Positions 19,285-28,058 are shown, counted from the first letter of the stretch. The stretch: DNA of 64,000 bases from Parvibacillus sp035426385 (GCA_035426385.1 DAOLZQ010000002.1:1-64000), one strand, 5' to 3'. Translations and numbers: made by a program. The notes: generated by a model from the letters alone, not told the origin.

Positions 19285-19342
19285 ACAATTAGTATAGAAG
19301 TAACATTACATTAAATCCTTCACTTTAAAAAAATCAGAAATC

Positions 19343-20050
19343 GTGAAAAAACAAATTTTATTACTCTTTGCATTATTTAGCTGCATTAGCATAACTGTTG
19401 CACAGAACAAGACGAAAACGTCAAGCCCGACTAAAAATGTTAAAACAAACAATGAAATTAAAAAAATGGATAGTTTAAGTTACAGTCTGGGCGTATTATT
19501 AGCCCAAAACATCAAGACTCTTGGTCTTGAGAAATTAAGTTCAGAGGATATAGCAAAGGGGATTGATGATGTCCTCAATGACAAGGAGACTGCCATTTCA
19601 GTCAATGATGCTAATTCAATGGTAAGCAATGAAATTGCAATGATCAATGAGAAAAAAAGTGGTCCGGTCCTGGAAGAGGGTAAAAAATTCCTTGAAGAGA
19701 ACGCGAAGAAACCGGGTGTTAAAACTACAGCCAGTGGATTGCAATACGAAATCATCACTTCAGGTACAGGTGCAACACCCAAGGCTACAGATGAAGTAAC
19801 TACGAATTATCGTGGCACTCTGATTAATGGCAAACAATTCGATAGTTCATACGATCGTGGTGAACCTGCCAAATTTCCTGTCAACAGAGTAATTCCTGGA
19901 TGGACAGAAGCTCTTCAAATGATGAAAGAAGGCGATAAGTGGAGACTATATATTCCATACAACTTGGCTTACGGTGAGCGTGGTGCTGGACAGGATATCC
20001 CACCTTTTGCAACTTTAATTTTTGACATTGAGTTGATTAAAGTGAACTAA
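19343..20050 (+). CDS. Exported FKBP-type peptidyl-prolyl isomerase
   Basis: A 235-residue protein with a signal peptide ending near TVAQ21. A helical FKBP N-terminal dimerisation domain (DSLSYSLGVLLAQNIKTL) covers about residues 40-120 and the FKBP catalytic domain about 135-235 (TNYRGTLINGKQFDSSYDRG, VIPGWTEALQMMKEGDKWRL, YIPYNLAYGERGAG). It resembles FkpA/Mip-type periplasmic folding catalysts. The start is GTG, since no ATG precedes the signal peptide. The gene is followed by an inverted repeat that may terminate transcription. Confidence 0.94.
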   Translation: MKKQILLLFALFSCISITVAQNKTKTSSPTKNVKTNNEIKKMDSLSYSLGVLLAQNIKTLGLEKLSSEDIAKGIDDVLNDKETAISVNDANSMVSNEIAMINEKKSGPVLEEGKKFLEENAKKPGVKTTASGLQYEIITSGTGATPKATDEVTTNYRGTLINGKQFDSSYDRGEPAKFPVNRVIPGWTEALQMMKEGDKWRLYIPYNLAYGERGAGQDIPPFATLIFDIELIKVN

Positions 20051-20084
20051 AGATCTATTCAAAAAAGATCAAATTATTTTTTTA

Positions 20085-20092
20085 TAATTTTG
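20085..20092 (+). promoter_or_regulatory. Candidate -7 box upstream of cysS
   Basis: TAATTTTG matches TANNTTTG, but there is no TTG 19 nt upstream and a 12-bp inverted repeat lies between it and cysS, so it may be fortuitous or give an attenuated leader. Confidence 0.3.
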
Positions 20093-20094
20093 CG

Positions 20095-20130
20095 AATAGT
20101 CAATGCTTTACTTAGGGCATTGACTATTTA
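20095..20130 (+). terminator. Perfect 12-bp inverted repeat between the FKBP gene and cysS
   Basis: AATAGTCAATGC (20095-20106) and GCATTGACTATT (20117-20128) form a perfect 12-bp stem with a 10-nt loop, followed by TTAATTTATT. It is probably the FKBP terminator, though the T-run is imperfect; an attenuator in a cysS leader is an alternative. Confidence 0.6.
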
Positions 20131-20158
20131 ATTTATTCAAATCTGAATTACGTGATCA

Positions 20159-21658
20159 ATGAGGGAAATTTCTCTATATAATACCTTAACAGCGAATAAG
20201 GAACTTTTTATACCTCTTGTTCCTGAGCATGTAGGTATGTATGTCTGCGGACCTACTGTATATAGTGATGTTCATCTGGGCAATTGTCGCACATTTACAA
20301 GTTTTGATTTACTTTATAGATTTCTATTGTATGTGGGATACAAGGTTCGATATGTCAGAAACATCACTGACGTAGGTCACCTGGAAGGAGATGCAGATAC
20401 CGGACGCGAAGATAAGATAGAGAAGAAAGCCAGATTAGAACATTTGGAACCGATGGAAATTGTGCAGCGCTATACAAATAGCTTTCATCAAGTCATGAAA
20501 AGTCTAAACATAGCTGATCCCAGTATTGAGCCCACTGCGACGGGGCATTTGCTGGAGCAGATAAAGATGGTAAAAGAAATTGTGGAAGCAGGCTTCGCAT
20601 ATGAGGTTAATGGTTCGATATATTTCGATACCCTCAAGTATGCAGAAGTTACAGGTAGGTATGGAATCGTCTCCGGAAGGAAGTTAGAAGATCTTAAAGC
20701 AGAAAGCCGTGATAATCTGAAGAATCAAAGTGAGAAAAAACATCCCTCTGATTTTGCCATTTGGATAAAGGCAGGACCAAATCACCTTATGAAGTGGGAC
20801 ACAGAGTGGTCCACCGGCTTCCCAGGCTGGCACCTTGAATGTAGTGCCATGAGTAGCAAATACCTGGGTACTACATTTGACATTCATGGCGGGGGCCAAG
20901 ATTTGAAATTTCCACACCATGAAAATGAAATAGCACAGAATGTAGCTGCTTGTGGTGAATCAGGAGCAAGATATTGGCTACACACAAATATGCTGCTGCT
21001 GAACGGGAAGAAGATGTCAAAAAGTGAAGGAAATTCAATTTTGCCGCACGAACTTTTCTCAGGTGAGAATCAACTATTTTCTTCAGCATTTACACCCATG
21101 GAGGTTAGATTCTATATGTTGCAAAGTCATTATCGCAGTACCCTTGATTTAACAGATGATGGACTAAGTGCTTCTGCTAAGGGTTTTAAGCGAATCAAAG
21201 AGGCTTATACACAGATTCATTCACTCACTTATATTGCCAATAGGGAAAATAGTAACGCTAATGAGCGCTTGACTGCGATACTAATCCAAATGGAAAACGA
21301 TCTTGCAGATGATTTAAACTCTCCCAAGGCGATTGCTGGCTTATTTGAGGTAGTGGGAATCATAAATAATATATTGGCACGTCATGTCTCTGAAGCAGAG
21401 GTTAATGAGCTTACCCGTGATATTCTATACCGTATCTTTGAAGGATTTACTATTGGTGTACTCGGCCTAAAACTGAGTGAGGCAGATAACTCTATGCAGA
21501 ATCAGGTAGACAATCTGATGAATCTAGTCTTGGATCTCCGAGCCTCAGCACGTGAAAATAAAGATTGGACTACTAGTGATTTGATTAGGCAGAAATTGGA
21601 TAAAATGGATATTCAGGTAAAAGATGGCAAGGAAGGGGCCACTTGGACGTTTAAATAA
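20159..21658 (+). CDS. cysS: Cysteinyl-tRNA synthetase
   Basis: A 499-residue class I aminoacyl-tRNA synthetase charging tRNA-Cys. Visible landmarks are MYVCGPTVYSDVHLGNCRTF, in which Cys30 is a zinc ligand and HLGN (39-42) is the HIGH-motif equivalent, then WHLECSAMS and GGGQDLKFPHHENEIAQ with further zinc ligands, and GKKMSKSEGN as the KMSKS motif. The C-terminal helical anticodon-binding part includes RQKLDKMDIQVKDGKEGATW. Length is normal. The ATG at 20159 starts the family N-terminus. The DUF4159 gene follows 18 nt later and is probably co-transcribed. Confidence 0.97.
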   Translation: MREISLYNTLTANKELFIPLVPEHVGMYVCGPTVYSDVHLGNCRTFTSFDLLYRFLLYVGYKVRYVRNITDVGHLEGDADTGREDKIEKKARLEHLEPMEIVQRYTNSFHQVMKSLNIADPSIEPTATGHLLEQIKMVKEIVEAGFAYEVNGSIYFDTLKYAEVTGRYGIVSGRKLEDLKAESRDNLKNQSEKKHPSDFAIWIKAGPNHLMKWDTEWSTGFPGWHLECSAMSSKYLGTTFDIHGGGQDLKFPHHENEIAQNVAACGESGARYWLHTNMLLLNGKKMSKSEGNSILPHELFSGENQLFSSAFTPMEVRFYMLQSHYRSTLDLTDDGLSASAKGFKRIKEAYTQIHSLTYIANRENSNANERLTAILIQMENDLADDLNSPKAIAGLFEVVGIINNILARHVSEAEVNELTRDILYRIFEGFTIGVLGLKLSEADNSMQNQVDNLMNLVLDLRASARENKDWTTSDLIRQKLDKMDIQVKDGKEGATWTFK

Positions 21659-21676
21659 ATACATTCTCAGTTAAGT

Positions 21677-22339
21677 ATGAAAAATAAGGTCCTTTTAATT
21701 ATCGGGTTACTGCTTATAATCAGTTGTATGAGTTTTGCGCCTCCTGCGGTGCCGAGCATTTCCTTTGGGTTATTGAAGTATAGCGGTGGTGGTGACTGGT
21801 ACAATGATGTGAATTCATTAAAGAATTTGGCAGAATTTTGCAATAGGAATATGGGAACTAATATTTCTAATGAATTTGTCACGATAGAGCCCGGCAGTCA
21901 AAATCTATTCTCTCAACCGATTACCTACATGACGGGCCATGGGAATGTAATTTTCTCTGATGCGGAAGCTGCCAATATGCGTCAGTATCTCATTGGAGGC
22001 GGTTTTCTGATCATTAATGACGATTATGGAATGGATCCTTATATCCGTCCCGCCTTAAAGAAGATATTTCCGGAACTCAGCTTGGTTGAGATACCAGCCA
22101 ATCATCCTATATATAATTCCAAATACCCATTTCCCCAAGGATTACCAAAAATTCACGAACATGACGGCAAGCCTGCTCAAGCATTTGGTTTATTTTGGGA
22201 AAAAAGATTGGTGGCTTTATATGATTTTGAGTCTGATTTGGGCGATGGTTGGGATGACGTACACGGAGATCCCTTCGAACTGCGGTTAAAAGCCCTTAAG
22301 ATGGGTGCAAACATTGTAAAGTATGCCTTTACCCGTTGA
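21677..22339 (+). CDS. DUF4159-family exported protein
   Basis: A 220-residue protein with an N-terminal signal sequence or anchor (MKNKVLLIIGLLLIISCMSF; a Cys at residue 17 could be a lipidation site, but the following residues are not a clean lipobox). The rest fits the DUF4159 domain, recognisable from the GGGDWYNDVNSLKNLA start, MTGHGNVIFSDAEAANMRQY and GGGFLIINDDYGMDP. DUF4159 resembles a glutamine-amidotransferase-like fold, but its function is not established. In Bacteroidota it is often near other DUF4159 or MoxR/VWA genes; here it trails cysS by 18 nt. Confidence 0.75.
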   Translation: MKNKVLLIIGLLLIISCMSFAPPAVPSISFGLLKYSGGGDWYNDVNSLKNLAEFCNRNMGTNISNEFVTIEPGSQNLFSQPITYMTGHGNVIFSDAEAANMRQYLIGGGFLIINDDYGMDPYIRPALKKIFPELSLVEIPANHPIYNSKYPFPQGLPKIHEHDGKPAQAFGLFWEKRLVALYDFESDLGDGWDDVHGDPFELRLKALKMGANIVKYAFTR

Positions 22340-22360
22340 AAAAAATATGAATAGCCAGTA

Positions 22361-23011
22361 CTAGCTAACCTTCTTTTTGAAAAATTGATTTTTTATAAAT
22401 GCCAATAGTCCGGGTAGGAGGGTAACCACAATTATTAGGATTATGAAAGCACTGAAATTATTTTGGACTACTTCTGTCATACCAAAGAAATAACCTAGCA
22501 ATACAAATATACTTACCCACAGAGCTGCGCCGATTACATTATAAATTAGGTGCTGGCGTGCATCCATCTTGGCAACACCTGCTATGAAGGGAACAAATGT
22601 CCTAAATATGGGTAGAAAGCGGCTGAGAATAATAGCCTTAGCACCATGTTTTTCATAGAAAGCATGAGTCTTATCTAGATATTCCTTTTTGATCAGTTTA
22701 GATTTCGAGTTAAAGATAGTAGGGCCAATCCGCTTCCCAATCGAGTAGTTTACTGTATTTCCCAATATTGCTCCCAGAAAGCAAACAAGTAGCGTGAGGT
22801 ATATATTGAGGTCAGATTTAGCACATAGTGCACCCGCGGCAAAAAATAGTGAGTCACCGGGAAGAAAAGGGGTTATCACTAATCCCGTCTCACAAAAAAC
22901 CACAAGAAAAAGAATTACATAAGTAACATTGCCATAGTGGTTGATTATATCAACCAGATGCTTATCTATGTGAAGTATAAAATCAATAGTCTTTTGAATA
23001 AAATCTATCAT
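22361..23011 (-). CDS. DedA-family membrane protein
   Basis: A 216-residue polytopic inner-membrane protein of the DedA/SNARE-associated (VTT) family, linked in other bacteria to undecaprenyl-phosphate or phospholipid recycling and membrane homeostasis. Visible features are the pattern ETGLVITPFLPGDSLFFAAG, the GNTVNYSIGKRIG segment and the amphipathic motif LSRFLPIFRTFVPFIAGVAKM, which carries the family's conserved Arg and Gly/Pro residues. The ATG at 23011 is preferred to a TTG three codons earlier. It is convergent with the DUF4159 gene. Confidence 0.92.
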   Translation of the reverse strand: MIDFIQKTIDFILHIDKHLVDIINHYGNVTYVILFLVVFCETGLVITPFLPGDSLFFAAGALCAKSDLNIYLTLLVCFLGAILGNTVNYSIGKRIGPTIFNSKSKLIKKEYLDKTHAFYEKHGAKAIILSRFLPIFRTFVPFIAGVAKMDARQHLIYNVIGAALWVSIFVLLGYFFGMTEVVQNNFSAFIILIIVVTLLPGLLAFIKNQFFKKKVS

Positions 23012-23109
23012 AGGTAACAATTCAACCGCAAATAAACGCCAAATATTAGATACTGTCCTTAAAAGTTATATTCATTCTTGTTGTTATTGGAATTTAACAA
23101 TATCATGAC

Positions 23110-23139
23110 TTGAAATCTATCAAAATCAATCTATCTTTG
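23110..23139 (+). promoter_or_regulatory. Bacteroidota-type promoter (TTG-N19-TANNTTTG)
   Basis: TTG at 23110-23112, exactly 19 nt of spacer, then TATCTTTG at 23132-23139 followed by CGG. This is the best match in the window to the Bacteroidota primary-sigma promoter, giving a leader of about 20 nt before the ATG at 23169. Confidence 0.8.
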
Positions 23140-23168
23140 CGGTAGTAAGCATTATCTTGAATCCTGTC

Positions 23169-23717
23169 ATGAAATACTTTTTATTATCCATATTCATTTA
23201 TTGCTGTAACATGTCTATTTCTGAGGCTCAGATTAAAGGTGCTCCAATTCAAGCTAAGTCTGATAACTCATCGAATAATATTCAAAGTGATTTTGATTTT
23301 CTAAAAGGTAATTGGATAGTTTATAACTCCGAATCCGCTCTGGCTGCCTATAATAAGTATACTGTTTTCGCCAATGGAAATGGTGTCCTGGAACAGTACG
23401 AAAGTAAAGAAGGTGCTATTTCGGTTGGTTTATTTTATATAGACCCTGTATCCGGAGCTTGGATGCACACCTGGGTGAGTAATGAGAATAAAAGTATTAA
23501 TTCAATAGGAACACGTAGAGAAGCTAGTGACAAACCACTAAACAAACATCTATACTATTTCTACGGAGAAAATGTGGTAAACGGCAAAAAGGTCAAGGAC
23601 CGGTTTGTATTCAATCAGATATCACGAGATACTCTTCAAAAGGCGTATGAAGTGAGCTCTGATGCAGGTATAACCTGGGATGTAGAGTATAAGTTAAATT
23701 TTAAGCGAATCAACTAA
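23169..23717 (+). CDS. Exported DUF1579-like hypothetical protein
   Basis: A 182-residue protein with a signal peptide (MKYFLLSIFIYCCNMSISEAQ). The mature part begins with a linker and then FDFLKGNWIVYNS, and contains GAWMHTWVSNE, KVKDRFVFNQIS and a DAGITWDVEYKLNFKRI end. The FDFL-G-W opening and the final tryptophan-strand are like the DUF1579/lipocalin-like proteins in which a small beta-barrel binds an unknown ligand; this is a resemblance and not a firm assignment. A strong promoter lies directly upstream, so the gene is probably an independent unit. Confidence 0.6.
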   Translation: MKYFLLSIFIYCCNMSISEAQIKGAPIQAKSDNSSNNIQSDFDFLKGNWIVYNSESALAAYNKYTVFANGNGVLEQYESKEGAISVGLFYIDPVSGAWMHTWVSNENKSINSIGTRREASDKPLNKHLYYFYGENVVNGKKVKDRFVFNQISRDTLQKAYEVSSDAGITWDVEYKLNFKRIN

Positions 23718-23732
23718 ACGAAATCCTGAGGT

Positions 23733-24644
23733 TTATTTTAATTTCTTTTTTATATCCTTGCCTTGGATATCTTTTCCCTTCCTTTTGTCCAAAATGGGCA
23801 TGACCTCAATATTCTCCAGCGGAACCTGATCAAGTACGTTAATATGCTGCCAAAGTCCAGCATTATATTTATAGCCTTCTAGACTACCATCCGGCACTGC
23901 TGTAGGTCCTTGCCCCGGGTAGATCTCTTTCATTGCCATCAAATGATCTAAAACTATAAAGCCTAATCCCGGATCGTAGTTGAGCTTTACACTTGCATCA
24001 GCGGAGTAGGTGTATAATATTCTCAGGTCACCATGATCAACTTCGCCGGTGTCTGGAAGAAATACATTCTTACCAAAAGTTGCTTGACCATGTTCATCAA
24101 AGTGCAGCACATCAATAATCTTTTGCTTATTGTAAAATGAGTAACCATTGAATCCTAGGAGCAAATAATACTTTTGTTTTTGATAAGTACATGAAAACAA
24201 GTTATAATAAAGCCCACCATACCAATTTGCTGCTGTCAATTCTCCATATTGGTCTCCATCTGAACGGATTTCATAAGAATTGTCTTTTAATTCTGTATAC
24301 TTTCCAGAGGAATCCTGAATACCTCCATAGTATCTGTATTCGTCATCTGACACGAAATATTGTCCGGTGATCAACCTAAATGAGCTATCAGCGGGATATA
24401 AAACTGAAATTCCTTGTGCACTGTGCAAATCTCGTTTGAACGAGAGTACATTAGTCAGATTTGTGCGTAGTAATAGAGTTAAACTATCGACAGCGGATTT
24501 TCTTCGGTCTGCATGGATATTATTCAATATGGTCTGAGTCAATGAAGATACAGTACTATCCAACTGACTATAGGATAGTTGTGCTTTCCCCTTTATGCAC
24601 ATAGAGCCTAGAGAAAAAAGAATTAGAATGAATCTTGCTTTCAT
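23733..24644 (-). CDS. Secreted hypothetical protein
   Basis: A 303-residue protein with a signal peptide ending near KGKAQ. I do not recognise a named domain. The body is rich in Tyr and Gly (YYGGIQDSSGKY, NWYGGLYYNLF, YYLLLGFNGYSF) and in predicted beta strands, and the C-terminus is a lysine-rich tail (KRKGKDIQGKDIKKKLK). It looks like a conserved Bacteroidota envelope protein. It is convergent with the upstream DUF1579-like gene, with only 15 nt between the stops. Confidence 0.6.
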   Translation of the reverse strand: MKARFILILFSLGSMCIKGKAQLSYSQLDSTVSSLTQTILNNIHADRRKSAVDSLTLLLRTNLTNVLSFKRDLHSAQGISVLYPADSSFRLITGQYFVSDDEYRYYGGIQDSSGKYTELKDNSYEIRSDGDQYGELTAANWYGGLYYNLFSCTYQKQKYYLLLGFNGYSFYNKQKIIDVLHFDEHGQATFGKNVFLPDTGEVDHGDLRILYTYSADASVKLNYDPGLGFIVLDHLMAMKEIYPGQGPTAVPDGSLEGYKYNAGLWQHINVLDQVPLENIEVMPILDKRKGKDIQGKDIKKKLK

Positions 24645-24717
24645 GTGATATTAAAGGTAGATAACGTAAATCGGTGAGTGGTAGTGTCACATCAGATCAA
24701 TATTATATATCTATTAA

Positions 24718-25812
24718 CTATCTCCCTTTTTTATTCTTGGAATGTCGATAATCCTTGATAACAAAATTCCCAAGTGCATTTAGATCTGAATAAAATGCTT
24801 TACCACCATTAATCTCAGAAAATTTCTCTACAAATTTTTGGAGGTAAGCGTCTCTCGCTATCATAAAGGTAGTGATTGGAACTCCTAGTTTTTTCAATTT
24901 AGCAGCTTGATTAAAGCACCTGTTGACAATCATTCGATCCAATCCCATCGGATTCTTATAGAGCTTATTTCCGCGTTTTATACAAGTCGGCTTGCCATCT
25001 GTAATCATGAAAATCTGTTTATTTGGGTTCTTTCTCTTACGAAGGATACTCGAAGCAAGCTCCAGTGCAGCTAAAGTGTTGGTATGATAAGGTCCTACTT
25101 GTAGATATGGAAGTTCATCTATTCCTATTGTCCAGGCTTCATCGCCAAAAGCTACAATATCCAGTGTATCATTGGGATACCTTCGCGTTATGTATTCCGC
25201 TAATGCCATTGCCACTTTTTTAGCTGGGGTAATCCTGTCTTCACCGTACAGAATCATACTGTGACTTACATCTATCATTAGTACAGAACTCATATTGCTC
25301 TGATACAGGGTATCCTTAACCAATAAGTCATCATACTCAAGTGAGAAATCATCAAAACCACGATTGATCTGTGCATTTCGAATGGACTCAGTATATTCTA
25401 AGTCCTCTAGGTTGTCGCCAAATTGAAAGGGCCTGATTTCAGCGGTAAACTCATCACCCTTGCCCGTCTTGAAAGTATGATGTTGTCCGGAAAATGATTT
25501 TTTTATCTTCCCAAATACTTCATTGAGCGCTTGCTTCCTAAACTGTATATCCATTTTTGCTGTCGGAATAAGCCCAAGTTGCTTGTCATCTGAAGTGATA
25601 AAGCCTTTTTTAATCAAGTCTTCCAAAAAATCCTGAATCGCATAATCGTCATTGGTAATATTATACTCCCTATCTAATTCCATCATCCATTTGATAGCGT
25701 CTTCAACATTGCCTGAAGAATAGAGTAACAACTCTTGAAAGAGTTGGAGCAATTCCTCAAACTTATCTTGAGGAAGTTCCGCTTTAAACTTTTCATATTT
25801 CCAACCCAGCAT
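24718..25812 (-). CDS. VWA domain-containing protein
   Basis: A 364-residue cytoplasmic protein with an N-terminal helical region (about 1-170) and a von Willebrand factor type A domain (about 172-345). The metal-ion-dependent adhesion site is intact: DVSHS at 181-185, a Thr in the middle loop and FMITDGKPT later. Such proteins usually act with MoxR-type AAA+ ATPases as chaperone-like pairs, but no MoxR gene is adjacent here, so the partner must be elsewhere. A minus-strand TAAGTTTG box lies about 34 nt upstream (25846-25853). Confidence 0.85.
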   Translation of the reverse strand: MLGWKYEKFKAELPQDKFEELLQLFQELLLYSSGNVEDAIKWMMELDREYNITNDDYAIQDFLEDLIKKGFITSDDKQLGLIPTAKMDIQFRKQALNEVFGKIKKSFSGQHHTFKTGKGDEFTAEIRPFQFGDNLEDLEYTESIRNAQINRGFDDFSLEYDDLLVKDTLYQSNMSSVLMIDVSHSMILYGEDRITPAKKVAMALAEYITRRYPNDTLDIVAFGDEAWTIGIDELPYLQVGPYHTNTLAALELASSILRKRKNPNKQIFMITDGKPTCIKRGNKLYKNPMGLDRMIVNRCFNQAAKLKKLGVPITTFMIARDAYLQKFVEKFSEINGGKAFYSDLNALGNFVIKDYRHSKNKKGR

Positions 25813-25845
25813 ACTAATAATGTTATGTTAAAGTAGGTAATAAAA

Positions 25846-25853
25846 CAAACTTA
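25846..25853 (-). promoter_or_regulatory. Candidate -7 box for the VWA gene
   Basis: On the minus strand this reads TAAGTTTG, fitting TANNTTTG, 34 nt before the start codon. No TTG is found at the right distance upstream. A plus-strand TATTTTTG at 25875-25882 points to the divergent gene. Confidence 0.4.
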
Positions 25854-25898
25854 TAAACTAATAAGTTGCTTTTCTATTTTTGCATTGAATTAAGTCTA

Positions 25899-26666
25899 AT
25901 GAAGTATTCGTTTCTATTTTTATTCTTTTTGATTATTTATCAGAATTCCGGCTTCAGTCAGTCGGCACAGGATAGCTTGGCTGCAGCTCAACTTGAAGGC
26001 TATTATAATGGCTACTACAGCACTAAAACTCAATTGGGATGGGATGATTTTCGTATTTGGGTGAAACCGCATGGATTTAACCATCTTACCATCAAAGGAA
26101 CAAAATTTAGCCCCATTCAGGCAGAAGTCTTCCTGGATGCAGACAGTGTCATCCACATTGTCCCTGGTGATGAACAGGTCCGCGTCAGATATATCCAGCC
26201 ACAAAGAAAACTAATCATTAATTTTCCAGGACCTGATAGTATAGTTCGCTTTACTGGTAATTTCTTATATAAGACGCTGCAGGATTCTATAGAACGAGCT
26301 GAGAAACTACTGCAGTTGCAAGGAAAAGATAATATAATTCCGGATAAATTGATCGGAAGATACAGTAGTACTATCAAGTACAAAAAGGATGGTAAGACTG
26401 TTCTAGACACCATAGAAGTGTATTCGCACGACGTGAAATCTAAAGTTGAAGGCAGAAATAAGGTAAAATTTGGAATAAAATTTGTTTCCCAGAAGGATCA
26501 ATTCCCTGATATCTATGATGACGTTAGGATATCATTCAGCAACAAAGCTATTACGGAGTTCTCGACGGAATATAACAAATTTACTGTTTCGTCTGATCGC
26601 ACGCAGTTAAATTGGCAAAATAAAAAATATGATTTTGTAGTCGAAGGGCGCCTGCTCAATCCTTGA
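25899..26666 (+). CDS. Secreted hypothetical protein
   Basis: A 255-residue protein with a signal peptide (MKYSFLFLFFLIIYQNSGFSQ). The mature part is rich in predicted beta strands, with LEGYYNGYYSTKTQLGW near the start and repeated short charged strands such as YIQPQRKLIINFPGPDS and TEYNKFTVSSDRTQLNW. I do not recognise a family; it looks like a soluble beta-sandwich or barrel. The ATG at 25899 starts the signal peptide; an upstream in-frame start would add 11 residues. It ends 31 nt before the DarA-like gene, whose promoter overlaps this gene's stop codon. Confidence 0.55.
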   Translation: MKYSFLFLFFLIIYQNSGFSQSAQDSLAAAQLEGYYNGYYSTKTQLGWDDFRIWVKPHGFNHLTIKGTKFSPIQAEVFLDADSVIHIVPGDEQVRVRYIQPQRKLIINFPGPDSIVRFTGNFLYKTLQDSIERAEKLLQLQGKDNIIPDKLIGRYSSTIKYKKDGKTVLDTIEVYSHDVKSKVEGRNKVKFGIKFVSQKDQFPDIYDDVRISFSNKAITEFSTEYNKFTVSSDRTQLNWQNKKYDFVVEGRLLNP

Positions 26667-26691
26667 GTTAATACATTAATTCTTACATTTG
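26663..26691 (+). promoter_or_regulatory. Promoter of the DarA-like operon
   Basis: TTG at 26663-26665, 18 nt of spacer and TACATTTG at 26684-26691. The -33 TTG overlaps the stop codon of the preceding gene. The -7 box ends 6 nt before the ATG at 26698, so the transcript would be leaderless or nearly so. Confidence 0.6.
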
Positions 26692-26697
26692 TACGGA

Positions 26698-27648
26698 ATG
26701 GGAAATATTGAAAACAAAGCGAATCCTAATCGCATAGGAGTGATATATTATTCGCAAAGTGGTCAACTCAGACACATCCTTGATTTAATTACAAGGTCCT
26801 TCAGTGCTGAAGTGATAGTTGACTTCATTGAAATTAAGCCGCTTCAACCTTTTCCGTTTCCTTGGACGACGTGGGAGTTTTTTGACAAAATGCCGGAAGC
26901 TGTTAGATTAGAGGGCGTACCTGTAGAGGTGATTAATTATGATGCCTCCGTTCGATATGACTTAATACTTTTAGGGTATCAACCTTGGTTTTTGTCTCCC
27001 TCACTACCCATCACCGGCTTTTTTTCTCACCCTGTAGCTAAGTTAATCTTGAAGGATACTAAAGTAATTACTGTGGTGGGAGCTAGGAATATGTGGTTAA
27101 ATGCACAAGAGAAGGTCAAGTCCGGACTGATTAATTTAGGTGCACACTTGGTGGGTAACATGACTTTTATCGACACTACTTCCAATATTTTATCAACCAT
27201 TACAATACTAAGATGGGCATTTACCGGCAAAAAAGAGGCAACAAAATGGCTGCCTCAGGCAGGAATACAACCCTCTGAACTCAATAAAGCACCTCTCTTT
27301 GGTCAACTTATCAACCAAGCTATTCATACGGATCAATGGTCCGGATTTCAAGCAAAATTAACAGCTACTGGTGGTGTGGCCATAAATCCACAATTAATTT
27401 TACTTGAACAGACGGGCATTAAGAGATTTCGTGTTTGGGCAGACGCAATAAAAAAGTTGGGGCCACCGGGGGATGATGCTCGCAGAGCTAAAGTAAAGCG
27501 ATTTCAACATACTCTTTTTGTCGGAATCTTCTTTCTGTCGCCATTAAATGATCTAGTCTCAAAGATTAAGGTTAGGCTTAAAGCAAAATCACTCTCAGAG
27601 GATATGAAATACTTTAGTTCAGTAGATTATAAACCAGACGCCATATGA
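26698..27648 (+). CDS. DarA-like (dialkylresorcinol-condensing enzyme family) protein
   Basis: A 316-residue protein with a flavodoxin-like N-terminus (RIGVIYYSQSGQLRHIL), then FIEIKPLQPFPFPWTTWEFF and a DLILLGYQPWFLSPSLPITG segment. This layout is what I know from DarA, the enzyme that works with ketosynthase DarB to make the dialkylresorcinol part of flexirubin pigments; the PFPFPW motif is particularly suggestive. The function is inferred from family resemblance. The ATG at 26698 is preferred to a TTG nine bases earlier. It is the first gene of a five-gene coupled operon, and its stop overlaps the next ATG by 4 nt. No DarB, acyl carrier protein or thioesterase is nearby, so it may act on another acyl substrate. 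Confidence 0.7.
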   Translation: MGNIENKANPNRIGVIYYSQSGQLRHILDLITRSFSAEVIVDFIEIKPLQPFPFPWTTWEFFDKMPEAVRLEGVPVEVINYDASVRYDLILLGYQPWFLSPSLPITGFFSHPVAKLILKDTKVITVVGARNMWLNAQEKVKSGLINLGAHLVGNMTFIDTTSNILSTITILRWAFTGKKEATKWLPQAGIQPSELNKAPLFGQLINQAIHTDQWSGFQAKLTATGGVAINPQLILLEQTGIKRFRVWADAIKKLGPPGDDARRAKVKRFQHTLFVGIFFLSPLNDLVSKIKVRLKAKSLSEDMKYFSSVDYKPDAI

Positions 27649-28058
27649 AGAAGGACGAAGTACCTCAAGATCACAATAGTGCATTATACCAGGATAAATT
27701 TGGTAAGGGACTTGTAAAATATGCATTGGACGATAAAGATCACTATACAACTGCGCTTTCAAGTGGATGGGAGCCAGAAATGACTGTCTTGCAACAGGCG
27801 CTGGATGAACTAGAACAAAATATTAGAGAAATAAGGCAAAAAGTTATTAATAGACAATTAAGTCCCATTGCTTACTATGCGGAAGTGAAAAGGATGGATC
27901 TGGGAGTCTTGGCCTCATATGCTGGAATGTGGAAATGGAGAGTCAAAAGACATTTTAAGCCCGCTGTTTTTGATCGTTTACCTGTGACAACACTTAAGAA
28001 GTATGCAGATGTATTTCATCTCAGTGTAGGGGAACTTACTAACTATAATATCAAATAA
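27645..28058 (+). CDS. Small unrecognised protein in the DarA-like operon
   Basis: A 137-residue, soluble, charged protein with no signal peptide or membrane helix. A long predicted helix with heptad-like spacing (EPEMTVLQQALDELEQNIRE) is followed by MDLGVLASYAGMWKWRVKRH and a C-terminal LKKYADVFHLSVGELTNY that resembles the recognition half of a Cro/CI-type helix-turn-helix. I do not recognise the family. Its ATG overlaps the DarA-like stop codon in ATGA, and the next gene begins 6 nt after its stop, so it is an integral member of the operon. It could be a small accessory or regulator protein. Confidence 0.75.
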   Translation: MKKDEVPQDHNSALYQDKFGKGLVKYALDDKDHYTTALSSGWEPEMTVLQQALDELEQNIREIRQKVINRQLSPIAYYAEVKRMDLGVLASYAGMWKWRVKRHFKPAVFDRLPVTTLKKYADVFHLSVGELTNYNIK

